DNA of 64,000 nt from Angiostrongylus vasorum (Eukaryota; Nematoda; Chromadorea; Rhabditida; Metastrongylidae): positions 3,381,501 through 3,445,500 of the forward strand of contig JADANN010000099.1 in NCBI GenBank assembly GCA_018806985.1, read 5' to 3'. The notes under the pieces are model-generated. The model saw only the letters and a list, made by a program, of their open reading frames with translations, did no database searches and was not told the origin of the DNA. The position numbers and the translations under genes are program-made. Below, piece after piece: positions 25,101 through 35,800 of this stretch (its first letter is position 1; every line of letters begins with the position of its first letter).

Positions 25101-28100
25101 AGTAAAACACTGATTTCTTATTCGGCTTATGTGCAAAATTATTCCGCAGCCTAAAACTGCTCTCAGTACCTCATTAACACGAAAATGAGAGTGCGTCTTT
25201 ATCACATCGAACAATGATGGGGTGCTTACAGCTGTTCTTTTTCTCGCATTGTAATGTGCGGCACATGCAAAGCGTAGCTTTATCTCTTACATATACTTGA
25301 TATTTGATACTCAAGTGGACCGTCCTCACTGGTTGTGCGGACCCCAGCATAATCTCCATTTTTTCGGAAATTTACTGGTTAAGCCATTATGGTTCCCTGG
25401 AATCCCCAGGTCAGCCTGGCCAAAAGTCTACCCCAGGTTTTCACCGCTACAGGCAGTCGCAGCCAATGTGGATTAGAGGGAGATTGGCCACCATACGACC
25501 AATCTGATACTCTCCAAATGCGCCTTCTCCTAAAGCGAGTGAGATACTTATACTTAATACTTGAATGCCCGTTCCAACTGATTGTGCTGGCCCCAACATA
25601 ATCTTCAATTTTCGGAGATTTGCTGATTAAGCCATTGTGGTTCACTGTAATCCCGAGGTCAGCCTAGCCAAAATCTGCCTCAGGTCGTCACCACCGCTGC
25701 AGTCGCAGTCCTTGTGGATCAGAGGGAGATTTGCCACCATGCAACTTTGATACTAGGACGATGGTGGATCCTGGTATTGGTTTACTCTTAGTTAGGCTTC
25801 CTGTTAGAAACGCCGGACTCCTCACCTTGGGAGACCCTACGAGGAGATGCATCCCGATCGCGGTCCGACACCGAGGAACACCCCCCAGCCACGATGAGGT
25901 GGTAAATCGTTGGGAGGTATCTCTTACATACAAACTTTGAATTCTTTTTTTGAAGGAGAATAACCTATATTACCTGTATCACCTGCAGTCCCGTTGAACG
26001 TCGAGTGACTCGAGCAGGCGCCAGTAAATCTTCTATTTTTTCCCCTGTCGCGTGCAAGAGTAGCCTAGTGGGTTCTGCTCGCTATAGGGAAACGTCGAGC
26101 ATCATATCTTTCTTCTAGGCTCTTCGTGAAGAACTCTGACCATCGGGTCGATGGTCCTCCTGCAGTCGTTTAACATCCCGAGGAATCCAGTCACTAACGG
26201 CTATTCTCCATCGGTTGTCATTCATACGCATACGTGTCTGGCCCACCTTATCTTCGACTGTTTGGCGTACAGAACGGCATTTTTGATTTTTTTATCGTTG
26301 ACGCAGGTCGGAGCTTCGCATCCCATCCCTTACTTGTGTGAAACAGGATACTCCTAGCATCGTCCATTCGACTGCGCGTTCGATAACGCTGAGAGATCTT
26401 TCTTCCTGCCTACGCGTCGACCAAGTTTCTGACGCATACGTTAGGGCAGGAAGTAGCGTTGAGTCGAAAAGGAGGGCACGGAGTCGGATGCTCTTTGTCC
26501 TCTTCGCTACATCCTCGATGCTCTTGAAAGCTCCCCAAGCCGCTCGTTTTCTTCTGCTCAGCTCTGGAGCTAAGTCGTTCATCATATTGATTTCCCGACC
26601 TACATAGACATAACTGAAGCATTCGGAGATATTCGTTCCGTTGAGCGTGAATGGGGCATACGAAACCAACCCGTTCTTCATGAACATCATTTTTTGTGAG
26701 ATCTAGTCGAAGACCAATCTTTCCACAGACATTATCAAAGTCGGCAAGCATACGTTCAATGTTTGGTGTTATAAGGACGATGCCATCAGTAAAGCGAAGA
26801 TGATGTAAGTGCCGACCATCGATTTTTTACTTCCATATTATCCCATTCCAATGTTCGCATGACGTTCTGGAGGGTGGCAGTAAATAGTTTTTGGCGAGGT
26901 GGTATCGCCTTGCCCAATCCTCTCTTTGACGTCGATGTTAATAACGTTGTAGAATTGTGATATCTTGGTTGTGAGATTTTTGTACAGCTCACGAAGAATC
27001 TTTATGTACTGAGTAGGGACTCCTCGACTACCGAGAGCTTCTATCACTGCTTCTATCTCAGTTGAATCAAAGGCCTTCTGTAAATCGATGAAAGTGAGAC
27101 AGAGCGGTCTTTTGTACTCTTGCGATACTGCAATGAGCCTTGTTATCGTGTGGATGTGGTCCATCATACTAAATCCCTTTCGAAACCCTGCTTGCTCACA
27201 TGGCTGTCCTTCGTCCGGTGTTCTGTCAATCTTGTTTAGGATGACTCGAGTGAAAAAGTTTGTAGCCGACAGGCAGCAAACAGATTGGCCGGTAGTTGCC
27301 GTTATCACGGAGGTCACCTTTCTTGAACAATTGCACGGTCATGCTGGTCTTCCATTGAATAGGGACCTTGCATTCAGGCAGGTAACGTGTGAAGAGCAGG
27401 GTAAGTGTGTTCACTAGGGACTGCCGGAAGGTTCTTCAGGTGTTCAGATCTCATCTTGTCCGGACCTAGTGCTGTTCGATTTTTCACCGCGAAATGGCAT
27501 GTCGGATTTCGGAAGGGAGAACCAGTGGTGCAGCATTTCCATCCTATTTTATTTCACATGACGGAAGGTGACCTGGCTATCGGAGAGATCTGAGTAGTAT
27601 TCGTGGATGATTCTCTCCATTGCCTTTCTGGACGCTGTAACTGTTCCGTCTGGGCGTTGGAGTGCAGTCATCTTGGTCATGTAATTGCTGAAACTTCGGT
27701 GTACTTTGCGAATGCTTTTCCCTTCCTCTGCAGCTTCGAGCATTACTGCTGCCCTTCTCTCTTTAAGATCTTCTTTTATCCTCTGTCTACATTGTTTTGC
27801 AAGTTCGGAAGTTAGTTCGCCGTTGCCTGCAGCTCTTGCGATTCCACGCTGGCGTATCAGCTCGAGTGTTTCTGGAGGCAGACGTCTCTTGGTGACTTTC
27901 GAACTCTCAGCTTTCATAGTGCTAACGTGAAGATGTTGAATGAGCCGATCGTATTCTTCGTCGATGTTATCGATAACGGCATCTTTCGAACAGCGGACTG
28001 ATGGATTGATCAAGTCCCAATTTACGGTGGTTCTCGGACTTCGGTTTTTAAATTTAGCGGCTTTTTGTCCTTTCCGCGAGGAATAGAATCTTGCGCGAAG

Positions 28101-30885
28101 GAGACGGTGGTCTGATTCCGTGTAGAATTTTTGGGACAACAGAGACATCGGTTAGGCAAAACCATCCACTTACTATAATGTGGTCTATTTCGTTATGGTA
28201 CTCTCCATTGAGAGACTCCCACGTCCAGCGTTGAGGGTGGGGCTTCTGGAACTGCGAGCTACCATGGTTGGTCTTGATCGCCATGATGAAATCAGATAGC
28301 CGCTCACCCTGTTCGTTCCATTCTAATCCATAGGTCCCAATGTCACGTTCTTCTTGGTCCAATCTTGGCGTTGAAATCTCCAATAATGACCTTGAAAAAT
28401 GTGTGGTCTTCTCTGTAGAACTTCTCCAAGTCCATACAGAACGCTTCGACTTTTTCTTCGTCATAGTTTGATGTCGGCGCATAAACGACGAAGATTGTCA
28501 AGGCCTGTATTGATCCACATCTTTTTTAATCGTAAACATCCGACTCGGGTTGTAAGCTGTTCGAATGAATCGATGTTCATAGACAAACTCTTGCTGACGA
28601 GAACGCAGACGCCGCCGACTCCTCTACTGTCGCATGTTTCGAAGAACAGTTCTTCTGCAGTGTCATAGACGGCGTTGAATGGGTGGCGTCGTCTCGTCTT
28701 GGCCAGGCCGATGACGTCGTACCTAATCCATTTTGCTTGCATGAGCAAGTCTTCTATCGAGGACTTGGGTGCAAGTGTACGTGCATTGTAGGTACAGATC
28801 GTCACCATAGTTCCTTGTAATCCAGACAGCTTCCATTGGCTATTGAGATTTTAGCAGCCTTTCCGTACTCGTCCTACCCAATGCTGCCAAATTGGGGCTC
28901 TTTCGGGGTCAGGGGAATAAAGCCCGTTTCTTCTAGTGTTTTTAGCTTTTTGATATCCACGTTCAGCTTTCTGGGCTGTGAACGTGGGAGCTGAATATAC
29001 TCACGGGTAGCTTGCTGACATGGAGCTTATTTTTTGGAGGCGACTCCTAACCTCCTCCCATATAGTTCCCTGTCACTTGATTGCAGGCTTTTGGCCGATT
29101 CGACTCGTAGAATACAATCCGCATACGCGAGAACGCACTCACACACGCATACATGAATACGCCTAGCAAATACAGCAAGTTTGTGACAAATCGACGCAGC
29201 AGGAACAGGGGAGTCCGTCCCCTGAGTCCACATGCGTCTCAGGGAAGCAAAGGTCGCTTTTGATCCGGTCCGCGATTAACCCCCTATCCGCCACATTGGG
29301 ACGCGCCACTTAGCCTCGCGACTAACCGGCTCGAGATCCCTCATATAAGAGAGGTCCATGGTAGAAGGAGAATATCGTGTAGAAATAGTCATTTGCAATT
29401 CAATATTTTCTTTACAAAGAAGGTAAGCCTTTGTAGGAACAGGGAGGCTGACATAGTTGCAGCCCAGAAGAGCATCTAGAAGCTCGAAGGGACTGAAAAT
29501 GGTTATGATCCCTATAACAATCATGGGTGGCGGTTATTGCTACAGATTTGTCAACAGCACCTAAAGCTGGACTTCTTTTATGCACCTAATCTTAGTCACA
29601 TATTACCACATCCAATGTACAATGCTTAGTATTCCTTAGAATACGAAATCACCTGCGCGTGCGTAGGCTAGTGATTTGAGATGCCCTGCAATAAATAAGT
29701 GGGTCACCGGTTCGATTCAGAGCTTCTGGCTCACAAGCCTTCCATCTTTAAATGGTCGGTAAATTGGTAACAAAATTGCTAACAGACTTGTCTTAGAGGA
29801 TAGTAGAATTAACGAGATACATCGACAAACCACCGCGAAGAATTTACTCACTCTTACTGATGCTCAGTGAAGTCGAATGCGTGCGAAACCCTAAGAGATT
29901 GATCAACGAAAAACGCTTTATCTTATATTTATCCTTTATGAGATCAGTCCTGCATGAATGTTTCGTTCCGGTGATCTACAGTCTTCTCTTGTGATACCAG
30001 TAATGTTTAAAAGGTTGTCACTGTCAATATACACAGGCCTTTGAACCTCAGAACAAAGAAAAATGATGACAAGAATCAAGGTTGCGTCCAAACATAAGGT
30101 CTTTATTTCAAATCTTCTTAAATTCACTTTATTGTATTATATTTCAGGTGTGCGGCATTTTCCATTGCGACTGCCTGTTATCTCCTTCTGTCGCAATTTC
30201 AGAGGAACTTCAAGGGACTTTTTGATGTGGGCGCTAAAATGCTCGTTTGGATGACCAAGAAAAATCCTGTTTTGTAAGATATCATAACTATTTCAGACAC
30301 TGGTCACGATTTTTTGCGTTGAATATTGCTGTAAGACGTATGATGAATACAAGAAAGCAATCAGAAATATTGCTGAACAAATTCGTGATGGAGGTCAGTT
30401 TGAATTTCCTCTTCGAATCACTTTCAGCATAGAAATGAGTAATTCGCTTTTTTGGGTAGTTCGCCCACGAAGAGCTTTTGCGGAAATCCGAGGCATTTTG
30501 GTTATGTGTGAGAAAAAGGATTAGTTTTTTCCTTCATTGAGTCCTATCTCATATTCAGACGACCCAGTTGGACCTCTTCGTAGTGATTTTCCAATGAATG
30601 TCGGAGGCATTTCACAGAAAGCTAGAATGATTTTCCAACAACGAATAAAAGTGGTCTGATTTCACGACACTTCTGCGATGTTTAGGCTTTTTTGTGATGG
30701 GAGGAATACTTGAGGAAACACGGTGCTCTTTTGGAGGCCGCGTTTTTTCATGTCTCTACATCACAAAGGATGAAATGCTCGGCGCACTCGAAGAAGCCGG
30801 GCTTCATATGGAGAGCGACCGTAAATGTGTGATGTACGATATTGACGGCATGTTCATGATTTGTGCACGAAAACGTCATCTCTGA
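22138..30885 (+). CDS. SAM-dependent amine N-methyltransferase (PNMT/NNMT/TEMT family)
   Basis: Predicted cytosolic methyltransferase that moves a methyl group from S-adenosylmethionine to a small amine; the substrate cannot be told. Exons: 22138-22221, 22678-22833, 23389-23550, 30148-30226, 30297-30393 and 30686-30885, about 258 residues, the normal family length. The N-terminus [13 protein letters not shown] is family-typical. Motif I is [15 protein letters not shown], followed by [39 protein letters not shown] and a C-terminus with [16 protein letters not shown]. Exon 4 carries one extra T in a T5 run (30219-30223), making TGA at 30223-30225. With four Ts the frame runs into a clean donor at 30227 and the next exon joins in phase. 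The 6.6 kb intron 3 holds families B, C and E and a complete antisense LINE. Confidence 0.8.
24380..24560 (-). repeat. Family C SINE-like fragment (decayed)
   Basis: Recognisable as TTGATCAATCCCCTAGG and GCATTCAACTTCATCAAGC with the CAGACACGTTTGGTACCAG segment, in the methyltransferase intron. Confidence 0.5.
24800..24935 (+). repeat. Family B SINE-like 3' fragment
   Basis: GGGTGATCGCGGGTTGGAATC (B-box-like) followed by AGCAAATATCTCAGCATC and the tail CCTGCCGTGAAAAAAA with GCGGTAAATAAAA. Confidence 0.5.
25295..25925 (+). repeat. Family E copy interrupted by a kinase-locus patch
   Basis: The 5' half of the repeat (25300-25510) stops at CTGATAC and its 3' half resumes at about 25755 with TAGGACGATGGTGGATCC. 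Between them, 25511-25755 is nearly identical to 53812-54056, the Fer-like kinase exon 5 start, its acceptor, a bit of intron and the 5' half of a family E repeat. It lies in methyltransferase intron 3. Confidence 0.75.
25965..29365 (-). mobile_element. RTE-type LINE, copy 1 (antisense, inactive)
   Basis: A near complete non-LTR retrotransposon, antisense inside methyltransferase intron 3. The minus strand gives an endonuclease (EEP) domain from about 28808 ([32 protein letters not shown]), a linker, and a reverse transcriptase ([48 protein letters not shown]). The RT C-terminal region follows ([20 protein letters not shown]). A ~550 bp 5' untranslated part lies at 28810-29365 and a GGTGATACAGGT-type tail at about 25968. 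It is broken by several frameshifts. The expected catalytic Glu of the EEP (LxETRR) reads LAKTRR, and the expected FADD box reads FTDG. The same family as 40736-44110. Confidence 0.85.
29645..29935 (+). repeat. Family C SINE-like element
   Basis: Head near GCGTAGGCTAGTGATTTG with B-box CCGGTTCGATTCAG, the body AAGCCTTCCATCTTTAAATG, and the tail ending GATTGATCAACG. Inside methyltransferase intron 3. Confidence 0.6.
30435..30659 (+). CDS. Candidate tiny two-exon ORF nested in methyltransferase intron 5
   Basis: ATG at 30435; exon 30435-30507 ends at a GTGAGA donor and exon 30559-30659 follows ATATTCAG; the phases match and the stop is TGA. It would encode 58 residues: a basic, possibly mitochondrial-type start [20 protein letters not shown], then [18 protein letters not shown] and a basic end. 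It lies wholly in a 292 bp intron of the host gene on the same strand. No family assigned. It may be chance, an alternative transcript or a remnant. Confidence 0.25.
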
Positions 30886-30954
30886 AATTCTACAGTGATC
30901 CTTAATGATTGTATGTTGATTGCGTTTTCTCTAAACATATTCTATCCAATGTTT

Positions 30955-31320
30955 TAACTTCTAGTTTACTGCCTATCGTTCTTTTCATGGAACGGTATTG
31001 TATGAAATACAACCTCAGTGATGCAGTAATGTGAGCAAACCTCGGAACCTCAGTTTTGCTTCGAACCCTCTATTACTCTTTTCAGGGGTTTCGTACTATC
31101 CACTACACCTACGGAGGCTCTTGCTTTGCCGCTCTTCAAGCCTTGCTTTTGGTAAAAGTAAAAATAACCTAAAAACAGAAACTAAAGAGGTGAAGAAAAG
31201 TTTGGTAAAAACAAGAGCGAGAGAAAAGCGAACCAAGTGGTTCGCTTGATGTGGTGTAACACGTGAGCCCACGTTGTTCCGAGATTTGCTCATATCTCAG
31301 CATCATTGTGGCGACATATA
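30955..31320. repeat. Family B fragments in inverted orientation
   Basis: 30955-31120 is minus-strand family B (TTTACTGCCTATCG, GAAATACAACCTCAGTGATG, TCGAACCCTCTATTACTC). 31245-31320 is a plus-strand fragment (TGATGTGGTGTAACACGTG, CATATCTCAGCATCATTG). Confidence 0.5.
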
Positions 31321-32560
31321 AATTTCTTTCGTTGGAAGTTATTAGTCAATAAGATTTCAATGTTCCACATGTTCTGTGCACCAATGGACATAGCGTTTCT
31401 CTCTACGCACTTCGTTGCTATATCTTTTCAAACATTAGCGTCCTGAGACCTATTTCTGCCTTTGCACAAACGGCCATCATCATATTCTTAGCATTTCTAA
31501 GATGGTTACAATTTTATGTGAAATATGATGTTTTGCTTTAAGAAAGTTGCATGATAATGTGATTGTGATTGTCATCCTGTCTCACATAGTCGCATAAGGT
31601 TTAGAATAGTTCTCATAAATGCGAAGTAGTGTGTTGTCCTTCAGCAATCGAAACTTTTGTGAGAACGTAAAACTAAAGTATGCTAGATATGCCGTTGCTT
31701 CACCATCAGCGCAAGGTGCTTCTCGGTTAGGGTTGTTCATGTGCGGCGTTTCATCTAGTAAATGTGGTCACCCAAACATTGAAGAAGTTTGACGACGACA
31801 AGAGGTCCTTGTTGAAACTAAGGTAGTGGGAAATTGGCGTCGGCTATCTGAAATTTAGACGCAAGTTCACTAAAAATCTAAAAACCTGCTGTCTCATCCT
31901 TAAAAACGGTGTATTCTCATTGGGGCGTTTCGAGAACGCTTTATCACCAATCCTGTCCAACTTTGTGACTCAAATCTTTCTGCGTCAAAAAAAATCTTCA
32001 CATCGTTACGGAAAGCCTTCCCTTTTCAATTTCTTTCTGCTACGTTTAAGTTTTGAACTCACTTGAACGAAAAGTTTTGAACGCCGAACTGATGGACTGC
32101 TTAATTTATGAGCTTTCCAATAAATAGTAGAATATACCATTCTCAAAGATGTTCTTCAGAATCAATTAGAAATGCTCAATATCAAATCAGCTGGGAACCA
32201 AGACGTGAACAATCAGAATACTGCCAACATCTCTTCAGATTTTGAGGAGATAAAATTCGTTCATGGCGTTTTTTTTCCACGGAGTTCATTTTGCAAACAG
32301 CAATGTCATTGAACAACTGGAATTGCTTACAGAAGAAAGCGACAACCTCCTCCAAAGTACCGTTCATGTTTGCGGCAGCACGACCATTTTTAGAGACTAT
32401 AAAAATCCAGATCACGTCTCAGAATTTTTTAAAGCTTCAATTCTAAACAACTTTCGAATACAATAGGGAGATTGATCACTCAATCTACCCTTTAAACGAT
32501 GGAGCGAAATCTTTTTCACAACAGCTTAAATACTCTAGCTATCGAAAATTTATCAACAGT
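31321..32560. other. No supported feature
   Basis: AT-rich spacer. A 67-residue frame at 32263 (FFHGVHFANSNVIEQLELL) has no convincing context. Confidence 0.3.
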
Positions 32561-32564
32561 GAAA

Positions 32565-33025
32565 TATAAGCACAATGATACTGAGATGTTTACAAAACTG
32601 CGAACCGCAGGTGTCTGCGGTGGAAATCTTTTATCGTTTCCGGAGTCTAACGAGTGCACCACCACACCGTGCGAGTCCTACATTACGCTTTTCTCTCGGC
32701 CATGTTTTAACGTTTAGCTGCTATCAGCAATATCGCGTCAGCGAGATTGAGGTGGAGAGCACAAATCGGCATTGAACCCAGTTAAGATGAAGCTGTATTA
32801 TAAGATGAAGCACGTGAATGAACGTGGCGGCTGAGAGGAAGAAAAAATCGAATGGCCTGCACGGTTTGAAGGTGAACACGTTAGCCCCGGAAAGAGTAGT
32901 AGAGGGTTCGTTCGCCACAGCAGTCACCAGCATATCGATGTGTTGCAAATATCTCAACATTATTGTCGCTATATCTCATGTCATATCCTGCCGTAAAAAA
33001 AGAATAGGCAATAAATAAAAAGTGA
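32565..33025. repeat. Family B inverted pair
   Basis: The minus copy 32565-32770 (CTGAGATGTTTACAAAACTG, GCAGGTGTCTGCGGTGG) is followed by a diverged plus copy 32785-33025 (CGGAAAGAGTAGTAGAGGG, AAATATCTCAACATTATTG, CCTGCCGTAAAAAAAG). Same head-to-head layout as at 10.2-10.8 and 49.4-49.8 kb. Confidence 0.55.
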
Positions 33026-33195
33026 CTATATTATCAACAGTTTTGGAAAAACTATTTATAGAGTTTCCATGAACCTCGGCATAGATAGTTGATATATTTA
33101 TTTGTATGATCTTATAAACTGATCTTCTTTAGCTGATGCGAGGTTGGTATAGGTGTTCGTTGTCGTCGACGTTGTTGTTGGTGTTGTTGGTCGAT

Positions 33196-33231
33196 GGCTG
33201 ACGTTTCGGCGATTTCGCCTTCCTCAGAGCC
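33196..33231 (-). ncRNA. Hammerhead ribozyme motif, PLE 3' arm
   Basis: On the minus strand: stem I strand GGCT, core CTGAGGA, A, stem II GGCG/CGCC with loop AAAT, GAAAC, GTC (expected cleavage after C), then stem I strand AGCC. All conserved core positions (CUGANGA, GAAA, NUH) are present. Stem III can form only about two pairs, the short-stem form thought to work best as a dimer. Confidence 0.75.
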
Positions 33232-33423
33232 TGACGTATTTTATATTAGAATACTTTAGTTAATCGGTGGAAAATGCTAAAGTGTTAATGAAGATCAAAG
33301 TTTTAAATAGATGGTGGATTAGGATACTACGGTCATACTGAAAGGCTACTCACCCTGATGTAACGAGTGGGGACTGGCCCACGCGTTGTTCACGTGGGGT
33401 CGCAAGCACGACACACCCCGGGG

Positions 33424-33657
33424 TCAAAATATCATTTTGAAATAGGGCGCCAGGTCACGTGTGATAGTGAGGCATTCGTCTTTCCGGTTCATCTTTGGAT
33501 TTTTGAAATTTATCCAAAACGCTTCAAGAGTTTTGAGCGTTGATGTTTTCGACTCCTGCGCTAGGACCCGTACAGTCACTTCAAAACCATCGCCGTTGTG
33601 CTTTTGTGCCCTATGCGTACCTAGAGGAGTGTTTTCACGAATTTTAGCTTTCCCCAT
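33424..33657 (-). pseudogene. PLE GIY-YIG endonuclease C-terminal part
   Basis: A minus-strand frame with TPLGTHRAQKHNGDGFEVTV and PKMNRKDECLTITRDLAPY, the usual PLE nuclease tail. The YIG-containing part (DEYIGETGRP) lies just upstream at about 33670-33730 in another frame, so the domain is frameshifted. Confidence 0.7.
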
Positions 33658-34266
33658 TTAGATGTTCTTTTTATGCGGACACAAAGTGGTCTACCCGTTT
33701 CCCCAATATATTCGTCACCGCATGCGCTACATGAGATCAACTATATTATACCTGAACTCATGCAATCCCCATCTCTCCCATTAGGACAGATCATACAGTT
33801 TTTTTGAGCTGCACAAACGATCATAGAGACGGTTGCGAACTAACTGACGGCGTAGGGTATTGGGTGAGATGTCAATAATCGCTACATAATTTTCAAGACC
33901 ACTTTTTTCTTAAGCATCTCTTAATGGCGTAACTTATTTCATTTGATATGAAGGGTAGCTTAAAAGGGATCTTACTTACGTCCGAAGCATTATTTTGGGG
34001 AACTACCCTACGTTTTTTGTCTAACCCGAGTGGCTTCTACTTCGTAGCCATTGGAAAGGGCTATTTTTCGTGCCAGGTTTTGCGATTCCTTCCTTTCCTC
34101 TCTCTCCTGTGGACACATTTTTAGCCGTACGGTACATGTTTTTGATAAGTGCTTTTTTTCATGGGTGAAGGATGAGAGGAGAGGTAGTGAACTAGTGTGT
34201 TCTTACTACTTGGCTTACGATACCATTTTGTTTTATAGCCACTTTCTGAGAGCTTTACTTGGATGT

Positions 34267-34572
34267 TTAAGAATGGAAGCCAGTTTTCGGTTGTTTTTCT
34301 CGTGTAAATTTTATATACTCTGACTGTCGGTTTAACAGTTCAAAGCACTCATCCATCTGTTCTTGTGTGGAGCAGACGATGAAGCAGTCGTCTATGTATC
34401 GACAGTAGAGTAAAGGTCGGTGGTCGAGAATTGGAGTTTCCACCTTAGACATGAAAGCCATGGCAAGGCTTGGTGCTAAACGCTGTCCAATGGCCAACCC
34501 TCTAATTTGTGCTAAATATTTACCAGACCACCTGAAGATTGAACAACTAAGACACTGTAACAAGAAGCACAA
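34267..34572 (-). pseudogene. PLE reverse transcriptase fragment
   Basis: An open stretch of about 100 codons covering the RT catalytic region, with RYIDDCFIVCSTQEQMDECF and IKFTREKQPK. The catalytic YIDD is intact, but the N-terminal RT domain is missing where the inverted arm joins at about 34560. Confidence 0.8.
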
Positions 34573-34942
34573 CGGCGATGATTTTTGAAGTGACTCTACG
34601 GGGTCCTAGCGCAGGAGTCGAAAACATCAACGGGCAAAACTCTTGAAGCGTTTGGGATAAATTTCAAAAAATCCAAAGATGAACCGGGAAGACGAATGCC
34701 TCACTATCACACGTGACCTGGCGCCCTATTTTAAAAATGATATTTTGACCCCCGCGGTGTGCCGTGCTCGCAACCCCACGTGAACAACACGTGGGCCAGT
34801 CCCACTCGTTACATCAGGGTGAGTAGCCTTTCAGTATGACCGTAGCATCCTAACCCACCACCTATTTAAAACTTTGATCCTCATTAATACTTTAGCCTTT
34901 TCCACCGAGTAACTAAAGTATTCTAATATAAAAATACCTCCA

Positions 34943-34978
34943 GGCTCTGAGGAAGGCGAAATCGCCGAAACGTCAGCC
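34943..34978 (+). ncRNA. Hammerhead ribozyme motif, PLE inverted arm
   Basis: Same sequence as the minus-strand motif at 33196-33231: GGCT, CTGAGGA, A, GGCG, AAAT, CGCC, GAAAC, GTC, AGCC. No core substitution. Expected cleavage after 34974. Confidence 0.75.
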
Positions 34979-35165
34979 ATTGACCGACAACACCAACAAC
35001 AACGACGACGACAACGAACACCTATACCAACTTCGCATCAGCTAAAGAAGATCAGTTTATAAGACCATACAAATAAATACTTATAGAGTGTTAAGTATTA
35101 ATGACAAGAAAAAAACAAAGGAAACAAAGAAACAAACAAAGGCAGAAAAGTTTGCAGTTTTCTGT

Positions 35166-35723
35166 TTATTCGAAAACATCTGCTGCTCGAAACCTGTGAT
35201 ACCACAAAGCTATGTACGTTATGATAATCAGTAGTGGTCGGCTTAGTAGTTCAAGGCCTTGAAATAAACCATATAAGTCAAACGAAACTTGCATATGAGA
35301 AAATTCTAGACCTGAATAATCTGTTACATCGAGAAGTTGTTGAGGGGTTATAGTGGTCATGCAGCAGAATTTCGTCGAAAAAGTAACCTTTATTAGCGAA
35401 CCGAAAAAAGGTTGCTTTTACTGCGAGATTTGCTGGACATTGGCCAAAAATGACTGGCTAAGCACTAAGCAGTTAAAGAACATTTGCCGGGAAGTTGCCT
35501 GTTCTAGAGAGCCAGGCCAGCCAGAGATTCAGTGAATTTCTCAACTCGCAAAGTAACAATTGCTAGTGTTAATGAGCCTTATGTTCATTGCCACGTCTTT
35601 ACCAGAAGGGCAACAGAAGCGGTATACCATCGATAAAACAGGTCCAATCGCAAGAATGACTGGTGATTTTAAAGTGTCGTTTATTACCTCAATGATAGAT
35701 AGTGGAGTTAAGCCGATAAACAT
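35166..35723 (-). pseudogene. Possible membrane-receptor remnant
   Basis: Two minus-strand open segments have transmembrane character. 35723-35541 includes MFIGLTPLSIIEVI and SPVILAIGPVLSMVYRFC. 35270-35166 includes SRPLLIIITYIALWYHRF and ends VFE-stop. The arrangement could be the last helices of a nematode seven-helix receptor, but no start, full exon chain or signature motif is visible. Confidence 0.2.
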
Positions 35724-35800
35724 CCTTATAAAAAGAAAAAAATGAAGTATTGTTCCATTCTTGTCAGTATACTATTCTTTTCTTCGAAGCTCGATCTTGA

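Larger units (their letters stand above)
33093..35079 (-). mobile_element. Penelope-like element (PLE), 5'-truncated with inverted arms
   Basis: The minus strand encodes a PLE-type RT segment from about 34560 (QIRGLAIGQRLAPSLAMAF, RYIDDCFIV with the YIDD catalytic pair, TREKQPKTGF, YKTKWYRKPSSKNTLVHYL). A GIY-YIG-type endonuclease region follows (CGDEYIGETGRPLCVRIK, then TPLGTHRAQKHNGDGFEV, LEAFWINFKNPKMNRKDEC, ending near 33424). The 3' part (33093-33605) is repeated in inverted orientation at 34561-35079, abutting the RT at its truncated 5' side. Frameshifts interrupt the region between RT and nuclease. Both arms carry a hammerhead ribozyme motif. Confidence 0.85.

Noticed and set aside
33093..35079. 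LTR retrotransposon or DNA transposon with long inverted repeats
   Set aside because: The RT has the YIDD and TRE-type features of Penelope-like elements with a GIY-YIG nuclease. No protease, integrase or transposase was found.
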